DNA of 54,424 nt from Myxococcota bacterium (GTDB lineage: Bacteria > Myxococcota_A > UBA9160 > UBA6930), in the NCBI GenBank assembly GCA_028285625.1, contig JANQOX010000024.1, positions 1-54,424 on the forward strand, read 5' to 3'. Both the position numbers and the translations under genes were made by a program. Below, piece after piece: positions 54,201 to 54,424 of the stretch; the first letter of the stretch is position 1, and each line of letters begins with the position of its first letter. The notes below the pieces were generated by a model. That model was not told the origin of the DNA and did not search any database. It worked only from the letters and a program-made list of their open reading frames with translations.

Positions 54201-54424
54201 GCATCGAGGACTTCTCGGCGTTCATCCAGGTGTTCAACCAGGCGCTCGTCGTACCGGGCTTCGTGGGGACGCCGCCCGGGCCCGCGGCGCCGGCCACGCT
54301 CGCGGCACCGACGTCCACCCAGCCGGCCACGCTCGCGGTGTCCTCGCCCACCGTCGTCGCGTCGGCTCCCACGGTCGTCAGCACCGAGCCCGCCGTCGCC
54401 GAGCCCGAGCGCACCTTCGGTGCG
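27233..54424 (+). CDS. Giant LEPR-XLL surface/secreted protein 2 (at least 9,064 residues, 3' end outside window)
   Basis: TTG start with GGAG six bases upstream; it is the only start between the in-frame TAG at 27203 and the LEPR motif. The frame then stays open for 9,064 codons to the window edge. The N-terminus is highly basic with LEPRMLLSADP at 32-42. Modules: BNR/VPS10-like propeller (~90-950); Asp/Leu-rich beta region (~1100-3350); eight hook-IN-like repeats (~1822-2221 and ~4294-5736); RTX blocks (~3380-3756, 3807-4060, 4183-4248, 5225-5276, 5410-5470, 7073-7108); pre-peptidase-like DVDWYRF segments near 4765 and 4960; FG-GAP repeats (~5787-6777); leucine-rich repeats (~7180-7328); an SdrD_B-like domain (~7805-7868); Ig/PKD-like repeats (~8240-8900); and EF-hand pairs (~8910-9003). 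No catalytic centre was recognised. It is probably an adhesin or matrix scaffold and the likely client of the upstream operon; both are inference. Confidence 0.93.
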   Translation, partial: MSKRIQARKTPRWFRRSRSRRRHRKRFVLDALEPRMLLSADPVALLPDVGGDNEIVPSLELLTGDGQPVAPASAPANDPVPPAQLGPKVQVPGLFVWDEIGPFGSSGKVFGNGVDISNTQGLTEDIKVAGAVQHVISRTVGGKTAAWAATVNGGIWFTPDLDAAVPVWEAQTDDLGSLAISTIVFDPYDTNVLWAGTGAFSNSGISGEQAIGLLRGTVGSNGKTTWELRGQKDLKGKEITSIVVTREFGARRIVLGTFKGVQVSTDEGKSFQSKGGRFIDSVVAVSKPGVNLQHPDVLFMANTIQKAASGIYRSNDGGENWTLVSRAVADPIGGGNFDFSKAQRIVLAASSGASPRIYAAVVAQQTGTSRGPGLVRIFKSPDLGQNWSFVIGTPGTNEQVLQGGALQPAQFFGVNPGGQGLKNLAMVVDPTRPDVIYVGGDRQPVVQTTGGGVNSAGLRIFGARIFRLDTSNLANVQSVQVVGNNTLVAPGALQFGSSPHADSRGFSFDPNGHLLSANDGGVHRLNNPSSPLRNWESVNGTLATNEVLRLAYDPLNDVEVIGTQDNGTQQRTKGTNPAGRPAWEVVTGGDGGYQDVAVELRSDGTHEAWRYYLGNNLKSFFRAQYDSANARQAFQRVTLRSSAAAADRSGLAAADRNFSGFANIPFAVNTIDPLRMVVGFHGVYEAIDRGNVVSREVRQPGGKGNNPQRLDGKGRLRDQFGARAKGNKRDDLVSAMAYGGMNPDGTNAPDVLYVARGDHVYVRGDTPSRIGRFDTVTKLKGVKQIREIVLDPTNWKVAYVVDANHVFATVDGGKKWKEITGDLVPTGRNTEIRSAEIVKVGSGTDKLDVLLVGAQSGVFWVPNPVGDPNAGANYPKLPTGQFRKDWIELGTGLPNAIVTDIHYEPKRTLLTPGTPIANRDTGDVLLVGTLGRGVWKLADASARLEPRSFVSLSPSSAPSAVEGTAAPADFDPTRDIEPGSFIITSDDTLPHFYDLRSRGGGVIEVEVDGTEIAVTREDGAAVPKPSVQSAPEILFVSRGTGDTIKIDTEVRLPGKIRVEGNRNAVTVDFDFSPGDFLVSDEQDPVQGLRRIVIGNLKAEGGALLEIELFDVSPFELRLPALTPEQKLGQVAGGLEWLTGVPIGEGFGLADLPLFGDLLGQTLQNRTDVPPVGDTGLQPLDVDGGGKVSASVPDVEQLVAPKSTDRAAPDQGQLFGRLFSGIAGDFRLADIGDELSDLNAVREALDGLDDVAGNVTATENAAGVRFDVEIVKTLEAGGELGLAAFGDSVQLSGLAEVMVDVRANLVFGLDAAGFYVDLSGDDPEIVIDGLSLGETNLSGDFGLISVALEDVQLELDPMVQIGIDLREPDADPFTGERDGLFRFQDGGNFEPELAAVTLTGNPSADDVRFTATAKADILGVEVSDTLSFGWADLADPFGLQAAGEELLVELNQDLQDTVLAGLDALAAFGDGLGGLGNLAASIPIVGSSIGDLLDAGEILRKGLRDPVATYFDGLAEDEFPTVDGIFDAIFEQTIEVPGLTLDLAAGVDTGLIDDVLRFDLSLDANRSDEIALDLGAAGGLGLETDVDVTGTFESRFAFDFDLGIDLTQITNPTEAFFLEVQQDPVLEASLQIADLDASARVGLLGVGIENGSLDLQAGLTVDFQDPSGDARTTLAEILATPIDQLLDVDVTATLALDLPIQASLGDVDFAASATPRVFLPTTALFSDPLAFQTENFEALLDFRGLGAQALLGVVTQLQDWLANLRGTSLFAKEIPFTDGVTIGDVVDLDGVLAKVTSAVMEQVRLVGEGKAPDLGRLVEDANLKIRINGDQVIYALVRADATNATAEDLVSDVNEALASSLPASLVGKVEAELSNGRIALRATDGTVERLALESGGAALGLADGLEGGPISFSTLQELQERLAERLDEALGESITVAYDTGTKELTFALAFDESFEVDAVPFGFDLELGDIAGVAAFVRLRAANDGPADGQPTGGDGTLTLRVNDLVDVEVAVGDTSGNTSLGELAAQLEADLTAKLDDTDFVEGVGVRVEGDKLSFYSKRSKVQRLAISGAEEFGFDAAGQEASSILEATGSIDAGLTFGITLGELGAGFGLSEGGAGLGDGTSLAQIRDTLPGELGAERAPHLRITRSDATTVDVDLTGLTHLDQVIDRIETATSNRVDVRIAADGKSLELEDLDHDGDSDRFAVGALNGSGAGVLLGILTSDADADGVIRGAPLHGDSFLDRLFLQDTTFDAELSLLAESVDAAARLGTGGLAVGIDVVGGKVGIQGGVMIALEDPNADGRTTVQELLDGLDDPTDLVTVDLSGSGILDLPVEVTPSYLLASGAGIPKINVGIPDLDDLSTITTAFDLDLDVLAGLRNLALDQVLAALRQVEGFIGGPVESVLDFQIPGIGKSVLDLFGSDPSDAFGRVIDQLEADRPLTLDDFQVKLVDAIIEEFGASTLAPSFANDVLRFDVDLGRDVSGSLPFQFDLGSLGIDLAGLGSVLSGSGALDYGAGAEFGLALELDLTDPLSPSVRLADAGFDLSAGFDAALDLDASLGAAGLFVRDGRATLGDGSGGRAGWSVDLDAPVDLLAGELPSFTSTLTGGLDLALPLAFPTPVADKGAITASFDLATQNLAVTVPPGLFSAIAAELEAIADNLTALFSSWDGILTLVGDALDGEVFGFEIPFIGDQLAKVGDFVDDLRDALGIVLEPDLGAVQDAIVNAFGPGGLGFLRDRDGSGAFDRGDVQVLEDGTNASDRRVELAFDLGGDLVFDEELAFDLGFDALGLEIDGNIELQASFDWLVGIGISKTEGVYLLTDRQRFDSDTGFTFDELSLQLSAAIPGLSATGSLAFLQLIARDRGSSLDAALNVDLFDADGRLTFGELLALSPSQYLSASFPIGRAIVDLDLEAQIGASGNFPSLQTGFLLDWDFAGGDPMGDRAAFGAAPIIAFDDVKFDVGEFFDDFLQPIFDKVQDFLAPLRPILSVLKTPIPVLSDLAGEITFLDLARLYGDVDPRWIEAVIQLDELASLPVENGMISLGSFRIDDQVADVRSLANFDAIADIRSALTNVGAIPDPTAGLSSQGQAYLNALEGVGDTGFQIPLWKDPASIFPLFLGQDVDLVKLILPPLKLAFSYEQFFPIIGPLGVNLFGGISVQAQLGLGFDTFGFRQAFALDDPKRIVDGFFLIDFKKEENGKVTGEIPEVALRGVITATAALNLAIAKAGVGGGLFAGVDLDLHDPNEDGKVRFAEIDESLALGPIHVFDVSGEVRAALLAFVKVKAGPITILDFKKDFGDVVLLDFEIDRPDKSPRIATQQGDTLFLNMGSRAAERKFGDVADGDEVFKVLAGTDPGEVIVDALGLQRTFAGVTRIVADGGAGNDQILIASGVVVDVELSGGDGDDLLEAGGGAALLRGGAGRDTLRGGLADDTLEGGDDADLLVGGLGDDQLLGEGGADILEGGLGNDLLRGGDDEDDLSGNEGDDQLFGDAGEDVLRGGRGADVLEGGIGIDLLEGGRDGDVLRGGEDADRLLGEQGADTLEGGGGDDVLEGGAGFDILLGGAGLDVLDGGTGDDVAMGDGDADIIRGGGGSDSLFGGAGDDLIFAGVDETGGVPGETTPAHLLDGGSGDDQIFGDTGRDVIFGAAGNDRIVALAGDDEIEGGTGDDTVLAGAGDDLVRGDDGDDELRGEADADTLLGGAGRDRIFGDGGDDVLRGGEDDDRLFGGAGVDLLVGEGGSDFLSGDADADVLWGDFETIGFEDLDPTRTELFTRPLFFDELQAEGAVTRVEGLVLPEITPIAVAGQSLDGLPGDGDDVLRGGAGSDLLFGGAGEDDLGGGSEADYLDGGASNDRLFGDAGDDVLRGGGNDDLLRGGDGLDQLYGDLGQDVLFGEAGVDVDGEHVQAGQRLFGGDGRDTLFAYAPITLAASEATLRAETARRGDELHGGAGNDELKGNLRSDLLFGGDGNDILLGDILAGPDHAESARAALEGGDDQLFGGAGEDQLFGGGGADALWGGEDPDWLEGQEGRRADPTPGGLAEAGDSLRGGSGRDLLLLDTRADYNVLDDLFDGHGGEAPDQPSPDDDETDVLIAEGTFGDDQIRVGQRTFAGETFPRLLVELNGRDLSARWRDAAGVPVVEQIQISGLGGDDRIEMLREDLPAENLFALDVSDLSARSRDFVGVLLGGSGNDEILGSDARDRIDGGSGDDVLFGFDGDDRVWGQQGDDLLFAGRGNDDLLGGAGRNELYAWSFDPSPAVTQLHLRVGQSAEPGEGGLARIAGDAPGPLDGVLRGDLRLGLAVGDAEAVTVALAASATQGNTGLADLVGQLAAAIGATSLAGQVSVGADAEGQVFFETAAGSLAVVIDDFGVFERPDGTLASNDGDLDGDGLLDADGISAPFAQQSTGLNRIVGGSGGERLFGGTGLDFLFGNGGSDILYRADGTRFEDLDGGLAGDAWKDFARATGQVWYVGGSNLNDIISVDFVTEPGLLQNRHLVTRLTENDGNFTFAAQLSLDFDAVDENGRRIWDPEDVLLDLAALDTPNLEERGEALANLEDRRIDLLRAILPPEGSFQAILIDALDGNDQVTVGPTVQTTVWVDAGAGDDRVEIVPGNAILTDRTEGPTLAGRNDEPESAFALGEPAVLTGATAAPINGQLTDDAVFELLLDGQEAVELRIEAAQTAGNATLSALVADLEAALEAAGIASRVEAGRLGDRLVLGRSSVGGEGSLLVVSANAVAALELGFEAGLEAGGAAGLSGDRLFTGLTLDNPEDVDWYRFELADDPAGASLVLRSDSVLDDLTLDLFDVPDDAAVPLRTSSPVSVDPPPDRTEILVGTPVSGATSGELRFTLDVDGTPVSLQVDADPAREGVAALADALNGQLADAGLASRLVVQVLEGRLAFVPTGFVERTDLAITGLAGDLTEIGFAEGQVSGGEASAYPLPAIETLAGIDGLSLDRAGDVDWLRFDLEASPARLLGATRAIAGPLSADANFSLRIGDGDAIAVVLAAADTASVSSRPALRDLVAQAVENALEDAGVAVPLEVVLDDGRLGFELGEVGLDLEVVSADAVAASALGLHQGVATPGARGTVGLAKEAGADALRLELVRLADGATLAETVADVGATGATLSLAGLAPGAYAMRVSGPTGAETAAYALETQVGDGGLDRLDLSGRLEDGISLDALSQGVTYWLRVTSDATPTRYELDFQLGGGEPVLVDLATRTELVRRDIILGGTGDDVLAGGSGEDFIFGQAGNDVLTGGRDSLAQDLLFGGSGDDTFQVQTDVLPEAGGQEDLFFGGEGRDRVLVLGGDLDRRGLPVPDQIALRYSGLLQRYEVTTARWDIANQQFETGSAPGTRTYDLALFAAEGVERLVVDTGAGDDEVRADPELRLPGAPGTWGIDPGDREAGGALVDLEILGGAGNDQLFGGAGNDLVDGGSGDDLLAGGEGDDTILGGSGDDVLLGDGSRDASPEALEFAVRGGVTGRNDTAAFATFVPGISPFDQTSFEAAFGPADTDDWYLFETPLALRSFGEADRALVTREMIEIDFSDPRAQAIFDDPRFEPSEFFTGFNYNLFPARVTFDASGEIASVTPDDEPEGVPDHYLLHVVNVNRFRLEAAAPVDLSGLGPGGHPVSFTIELGGVGEATLDVVLNSSSDLDDVVDEIRSQIDLADVDSDRRLFLKDLVQVDHVDGRLVFTATSSLERIPGQSDAIPIRPSDIRIRVSDPTSAAAAGLGLGDGQSAVNGAAGLGAYQVRFANGFGETVHATPDQVVGFDLAPLDALDRPLGVALGDIDGNGSDDFVSFVRNASAGGGSLAQVILGPDPSVGGPGANGPTLRVFRAVFSESPGDLDGDGTDDLVGAEIGIVPTRFTTPLPPPFDTIVLGGAPTRVHVLLGDDTPGAWDGEIDVAAEADTTITMDVGRPGAMTVAGDLTGDGVNDLVVIGDSFDLDSTRDRVLVFSGADLPGDLVEADAVAVFDSAPDLTGVRALGDIDGDGIDDLGLEDGNDLFVIYGSSSLASGALPGTTPLAGTSALPASSVLRVLNSNGRFVSGGRGVVDFDGDGRSDLVATTRIPGAGDAPDLEDVGFVLFGTTPAERVTGTVTARDLLLPADPASAPRTQLLAPMMKTFDLGGLAGDTASEIGVSALLETPIQGETGSFLQEQVLGFYLGGAGLGQGERDDVLDLVIRSEPGEFLPVRYGTGGGGQVIRNEADPRPIKPLGDIDGDGLDDFGLVGAPGEPLRIVTGASLEAVATTPAPPPALEPREIFRVGLASPEPSTPAALPGLSIGEEPANLDQAWRFEGSDPAGALGALQDIGDFDGDGRDDFFVSDLRSSYVIFGPFEPGTEAIRDRADLVFDHATYGRPVQRQGRFDGEGTPFLAFVPDPSASAPDLRLVFGGPVDSRSPAARAVFAPGSVNFDPADARVLTLDWDGSGTQEILIAQDGQVHVVSVPSVGSGLSPLVTFDPDDTDIETFLQSLPGEIREGASGATDVPLTVHVVGDVDADGREDIVVGDADFASGLREFFDDDGNGAFDRIENLPGGLGRAYLILGGSSGAFLNTTAQAIYQDWLLGGAAYEFGDLDGDGYDDFGITRAVEGFSGSFEGDLLDGASLAIFRGGARADLDAGVVDLATDPSPIDLGFRRLAPDAQSPLVTILGDLGATAGDFDGNGRADLAIGETSRLTVLSSSLMPDPLDILSLDRRGAVHVFFDVFDETGPRTLTDADWSIAGPTATDGLGVLSVTPNVDFQGDFRSDLGVGVPGTDGPGGSNTGRLLLLTGAPRPGSLVGPIRDLENRALPSGGGFLIDRGDGQPSVFGDEAGGDPRFVLEDGTESLLYRFTTLGDGLAGDEIRLLSTGRDALVDESLPLLAAASMDPSLFVLLSGGLVANSAGGLQGLAVFDLSALLPYVDDPDAVSARLNVQLTAGNLADVAFRVLEPELGLEPDVSYLAASGTLVPDDAALTQAIRDALRAGRTRLVLRMESLSGLVQVASLAPFVPDISLEVSAAAIPGVTADLLDARGGLLAENRQIHDLRRLDAGTYHLRVRRTEGTPADADVPFAIAASAPFLGQTHDLFDRDLLVGGEGDDFLVGNQGRDRMDGGGGTDFLVGEATEVREDPADLSSRREPRVDELGRENPRPIDFALTFEPELGRAVAEALDLGLVEGPSGPILARPVFASELTEIQELHIAAPFGPAPPVLDLAGLERLTSLRSLALTNVGLTDLSVIQPRAADDASQVGLAGLELLALDFNPIDDLGALASMPELRLLSLDADGGDPGDVRDLSPLAAAAALRWLSLDNQDVRTTDVITDLAALAFVDLSGNALQSINGLLGMRILDDGEPGFTPGGDAWIPASYEGAFDRDGLLHPPHLAGRAAFDFTDLEAGTYEVLVTWPEHESRSPNVRVTLTAASAVLSGIELLPPGDLAPDPALGLRDNPYLPGVETPLLPVEEVGVAGLLGASSLARDLLAADVFDRAPDGAVAAVLRVPVGPGGLNLDLPGFDILVVANLLDPGSDALLDPTLGIGGPSIPLVNLGATLGELAAGRVWATAVPTGEQLVSLSLEHDGQRLSDGGVLGNGELFYVATPAVEQTVNQVFAPSGPALGLGTGPRWESLGQVQVPGTLRVELAHDGDGTLVADAVRLVRVDPTPRALRILDLQGNPLDDDAFDFALDELAARIPDETSVPAVDLLPTIDEGLLAPANPSRPEFTLPDFIELPAGLTQIPMAPTDADGVGVVLSDPVVTVLFSDPGSVGELGLAVGNDGANLDVIVTPGTSGAARIEVFAADRPGLAGRTATAAVHVVWGDAASLVTGTKFEDLDGDGVRDTSEPGLEGVVIYLDENGNATRDPGERFTVTNAEGRYRLVGVPRLPAPVVGEELPDGYRQTASPSLEPTSLAVAAEALELGAEAIAYQGALYLGADLDGSGLKLARFDREELVLVESLPGVGPVALTDPSEFLIFQGDLYFVGDVAGGSEIFRFDGTSVVAAGSGAPSLQPRELEIFQNDVHFLTVDGIHNLTSGQVAAQTSLGEIEPFQGELYATSSSGRLLRVVGSTLETAVSTLLSPDAEGLTVVDLPGTANDRLYYGGEVSSFIGNPRPVLFSFDGATQRTVVESTSFFGAKPSEFEIFQDQLYFNFDDGSGTQFWVADVDSASNPEPGRFDDPIALTTVGDRLYYTTGAGRTTLFYDGSDVTVFADGVPVSGDPPINAYAGLGDDLVALSFDKIYVETVAPLVTNADFGNQRVLDAGPDVQAVEGDRVRLDEGIRVDLGPPGSTVRYRWDLLDANGDPVRNAGGSPIIKQGNRQTTQLVIPPFPFDVVDDGMLRARLTVTQDPGPDQQVFVDEVRVFVANADPVVDLGGTLVQGQRTITLAEGETLTFADPFSDEGEADTHVETWRVFALDGALETPVDPDALDPFALTSEDDARFRVELDVVDDDGGRGQGEVIVVFENVAPSVSLPSTLAVDEGTPIVFADPVSDPGADVLTFDWSVSDGFGPGRPVIATSSDPDFVFTPANEGEFQIRLQVTDDDGGVSPVVSSRVTVSNVAPSVSLPADFDVDEGTTVTIAPVVSDPGVLDDLVFTWNVTRGGVVAVADPGAPVLVFDAEDDRGGDFDIELTVSDGVAPPVVRTMTVGVRNVLPTLDIDLTSPIGTVFEGDTVELTSTAFDPGPLDPYLPRWRIRLDGALVAPTGFDPDYSFVPTDEGDYVISLRGSDVSGFAVLNLPLRVENAAPRVELPERSGVEGVAIQAFDANAAFTDPGDDAHTFRWSVATSNGDSVAESTNALFSFTPQSAGSYFVTLEVTEVDDPTAIGSDTVEVVVANAAPFVGFVPTSSSLAPGQIFEIVGGAGDPSGGTVTATADFGDGILVPLLIAPDGSFRASHAYAGPGSFDLQVTATDAFGLEQTQTVQVTVAAVSQPDADGDGIPDASDNAVLVANPSQLDSDGDGWGNVIDGDFSNDGFVGIEDFSRFIQGFNQPADPTDPSDPNGVLDMNGDGFVGIEDFSAFIQVFNQALVVPGFVGTPPGPAAPATLAAPTSTQPATLAVSSPTVVASAPTVVSTEPAVAEPERTFGA
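27500..30080 (+). other. BNR/VPS10-like beta-propeller domain in giant protein 2
   Basis: Asp-box repeats such as YRSNDGGENWTLVS and FKSPDLGQNWSFV alternate with IVFDPYDTNVLWAGTG-type strands, as in sortilin-like and GH74-like propellers. I saw no matching catalytic pair, so binding rather than hydrolysis is the safer reading. Confidence 0.75.
32696..33895 (+). repeat. Three hook-IN-like modules (first cluster, giant protein 2)
   Basis: Modules at 32696-32941, 33224-33472 and a weaker one at 33662-33895. Pattern: a beta hairpin (LKIRINGDQVIYALV), a Thr/Asn turn, an amphipathic helix (EDLVSDVNEALA), a variable strand, then G-R/K-[IL] followed by a [AG]LGL-type end. It resembles the flagellin/hook-associated IN motif. 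Confidence 0.6.
37370..38499 (+). repeat. RTX repeat block 1 in giant protein 2
   Basis: About 375 residues of GGxGxDxLx nonapeptides, e.g. GGLGDDQLLGEGGADILEGG, with few interruptions. This is the largest calcium-binding block in the window. Confidence 0.95.
38650..39410 (+). repeat. RTX repeat block 2 in giant protein 2
   Basis: RTX nonapeptides resume after a 50-residue break (GGAGSDLLFGGAGEDDLGGG) with several longer insertions between repeats. Confidence 0.9.
39778..39975 (+). repeat. RTX repeat block 3 in giant protein 2
   Basis: Seven or so nonapeptides from LLGGSGNDEILG to LLGGAGRNELYA. A further short RTX patch lies at about 40460-40545. Confidence 0.85.
40112..42466 (+). repeat. 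Four hook-IN-like modules (second cluster, giant protein 2)
   Basis: Modules at 40112-40342, 41213-41470, 41765-42016 and 42203-42466, with an eighth copy at 44117-44440. Each has a strand pair (FELLLDGQEAVELRIEAA), a helix (LSALVADLEAALEAAGI), then GDRLVLG-type strands and an ALGL/ELGF end. The last three modules of this cluster are separated by DVDWYRF/DVDWLRF segments that resemble pre-peptidase C-terminal domains. Confidence 0.65.
42906..43640 (+). repeat. RTX repeat blocks 4 and 5 in giant protein 2
   Basis: Short RTX runs at 42906-43060 (ILGGTGDDVLAGGSGEDFIF) and 43460-43640 (GGAGNDQLFGGAGNDLVDGG), separated by about 130 non-RTX residues. A last short run is at 48450-48555. Confidence 0.85.
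44590..47560 (+). repeat. FG-GAP/integrin-alpha-like repeat array in giant protein 2
   Basis: About ten units carry the calcium loop D-x-DGDGxDD, e.g. GDIDGNGSDDF, GDLTGDGVNDL, GDIDGDGIDDL, GDFDGDGRDDF and GDLDGDGYDDF, each followed by a short strand and often by IYG/IFG. Such repeats build seven-bladed propellers that bind ligands on cell surfaces. Confidence 0.85.
48770..49215 (+). repeat. Leucine-rich repeats in giant protein 2
   Basis: Roughly five units read as LxxLxxLxLxxN-type repeats: LERLTSLRSLALTNVGLTDL, LAGLELLALDFNPIDDLGAL, MPELRLLSLDADG, AALRWLSLDNQDV and LAFVDLSGNAL. This is a protein-binding fold of modest length. Confidence 0.75.
50645..50835 (+). other. SdrD B-like domain in giant protein 2
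   Basis: GTKFEDLDGDGVRDTSEPGL followed by GVVIYLDENGN and FTVTNAEGRYRLVGVP has the layout of the calcium-binding SdrD B/Cna-B-like stalk domains of surface adhesins. Confidence 0.75.
51950..53935 (+). repeat. Ig/PKD-like domain array in giant protein 2
   Basis: About seven domains of 80-95 residues repeat the pattern DEGTPIVFADPVSDPGADVL ... FDWSV ... FTPANEGEF ... LQVTDDDGG ... VSNVAPSV. They form an extended stalk before the C-terminal EF-hand module. Confidence 0.8.
53960..54241 (+). other. TSP3-like linker plus paired EF-hand/dockerin-like module (giant protein 2)
   Basis: The module reads DSDGDGWGNVIDGD, then DFSNDGFVGIED and DMNGDGFVGIED loops with FSRFIQGFNQP and FSAFIQVFNQ. It is about 90% identical in protein to 17672-17959. 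After it a Pro/Thr/Val/Ala-rich linker runs to the window edge. Confidence 0.85.

Overview
The window is GC-rich, Gram-negative-type bacterial DNA. It carries inner-membrane HlyD-type adaptors, mreB, and a PEP-CTERM-like surface protein. It opens with the C-terminal half of a Pup ligase (PafA), which is unusual outside Actinobacteria but known in some other high-GC lineages. I cannot name the organism from the sequence; a Myxococcota/'Deltaproteobacteria'-like or Planctomycetota-like lineage would fit, and this is only an inference. I saw no rRNA, tRNA, CRISPR array, insertion sequence or integrase.

Layout: (1) 1-2444, housekeeping-like genes on +: pafA (5' truncated), a small membrane coiled-coil protein, and mreB. 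(2) 2457-3125, a PEP-CTERM-like secreted protein on -, divergent from the next gene. (3) 3362-18559, a 5,065-residue LEPR-XLL protein with RTX, propeller-like, PKD, P-domain, FG-GAP and paired EF-hand modules and a C-terminal left-handed beta-helix. (4) 18625-19845, a glycosyltransferase. (5) 20110-27043, a tightly packed four-gene operon: GAF-GAF-TM-HlyD protein, PqqD-like/M50 protease/HlyD fusion, a 662-residue SecA-type ATPase lacking the normal C-terminal third, and a secreted HlyD/RND-type adaptor. (6) 27233-54424, a second LEPR-XLL protein whose frame stays open for 9,064 codons and runs off the window.

The proposed new system is regions 3-6. Two giant proteins with the same unusual arginine-rich LEPR-XLL N-terminus and nearly the same EF-hand C-terminal module flank a set of genes that looks like a dedicated export or maturation machine: a SecA-like motor, three HlyD-type adaptor modules, a membrane-embedded zinc protease and a glycosyltransferase. 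No ABC transporter, SecY or TolC is present. The control regions of both giant genes and of the operon share a 16-17 bp dyad (CYGGGS-N4/5-CCCTAG) at 3235-3251, 19925-19941 and 27077-27092, which suggests co-regulation. The individual protein families are recognised from motifs; their joint function is inference.
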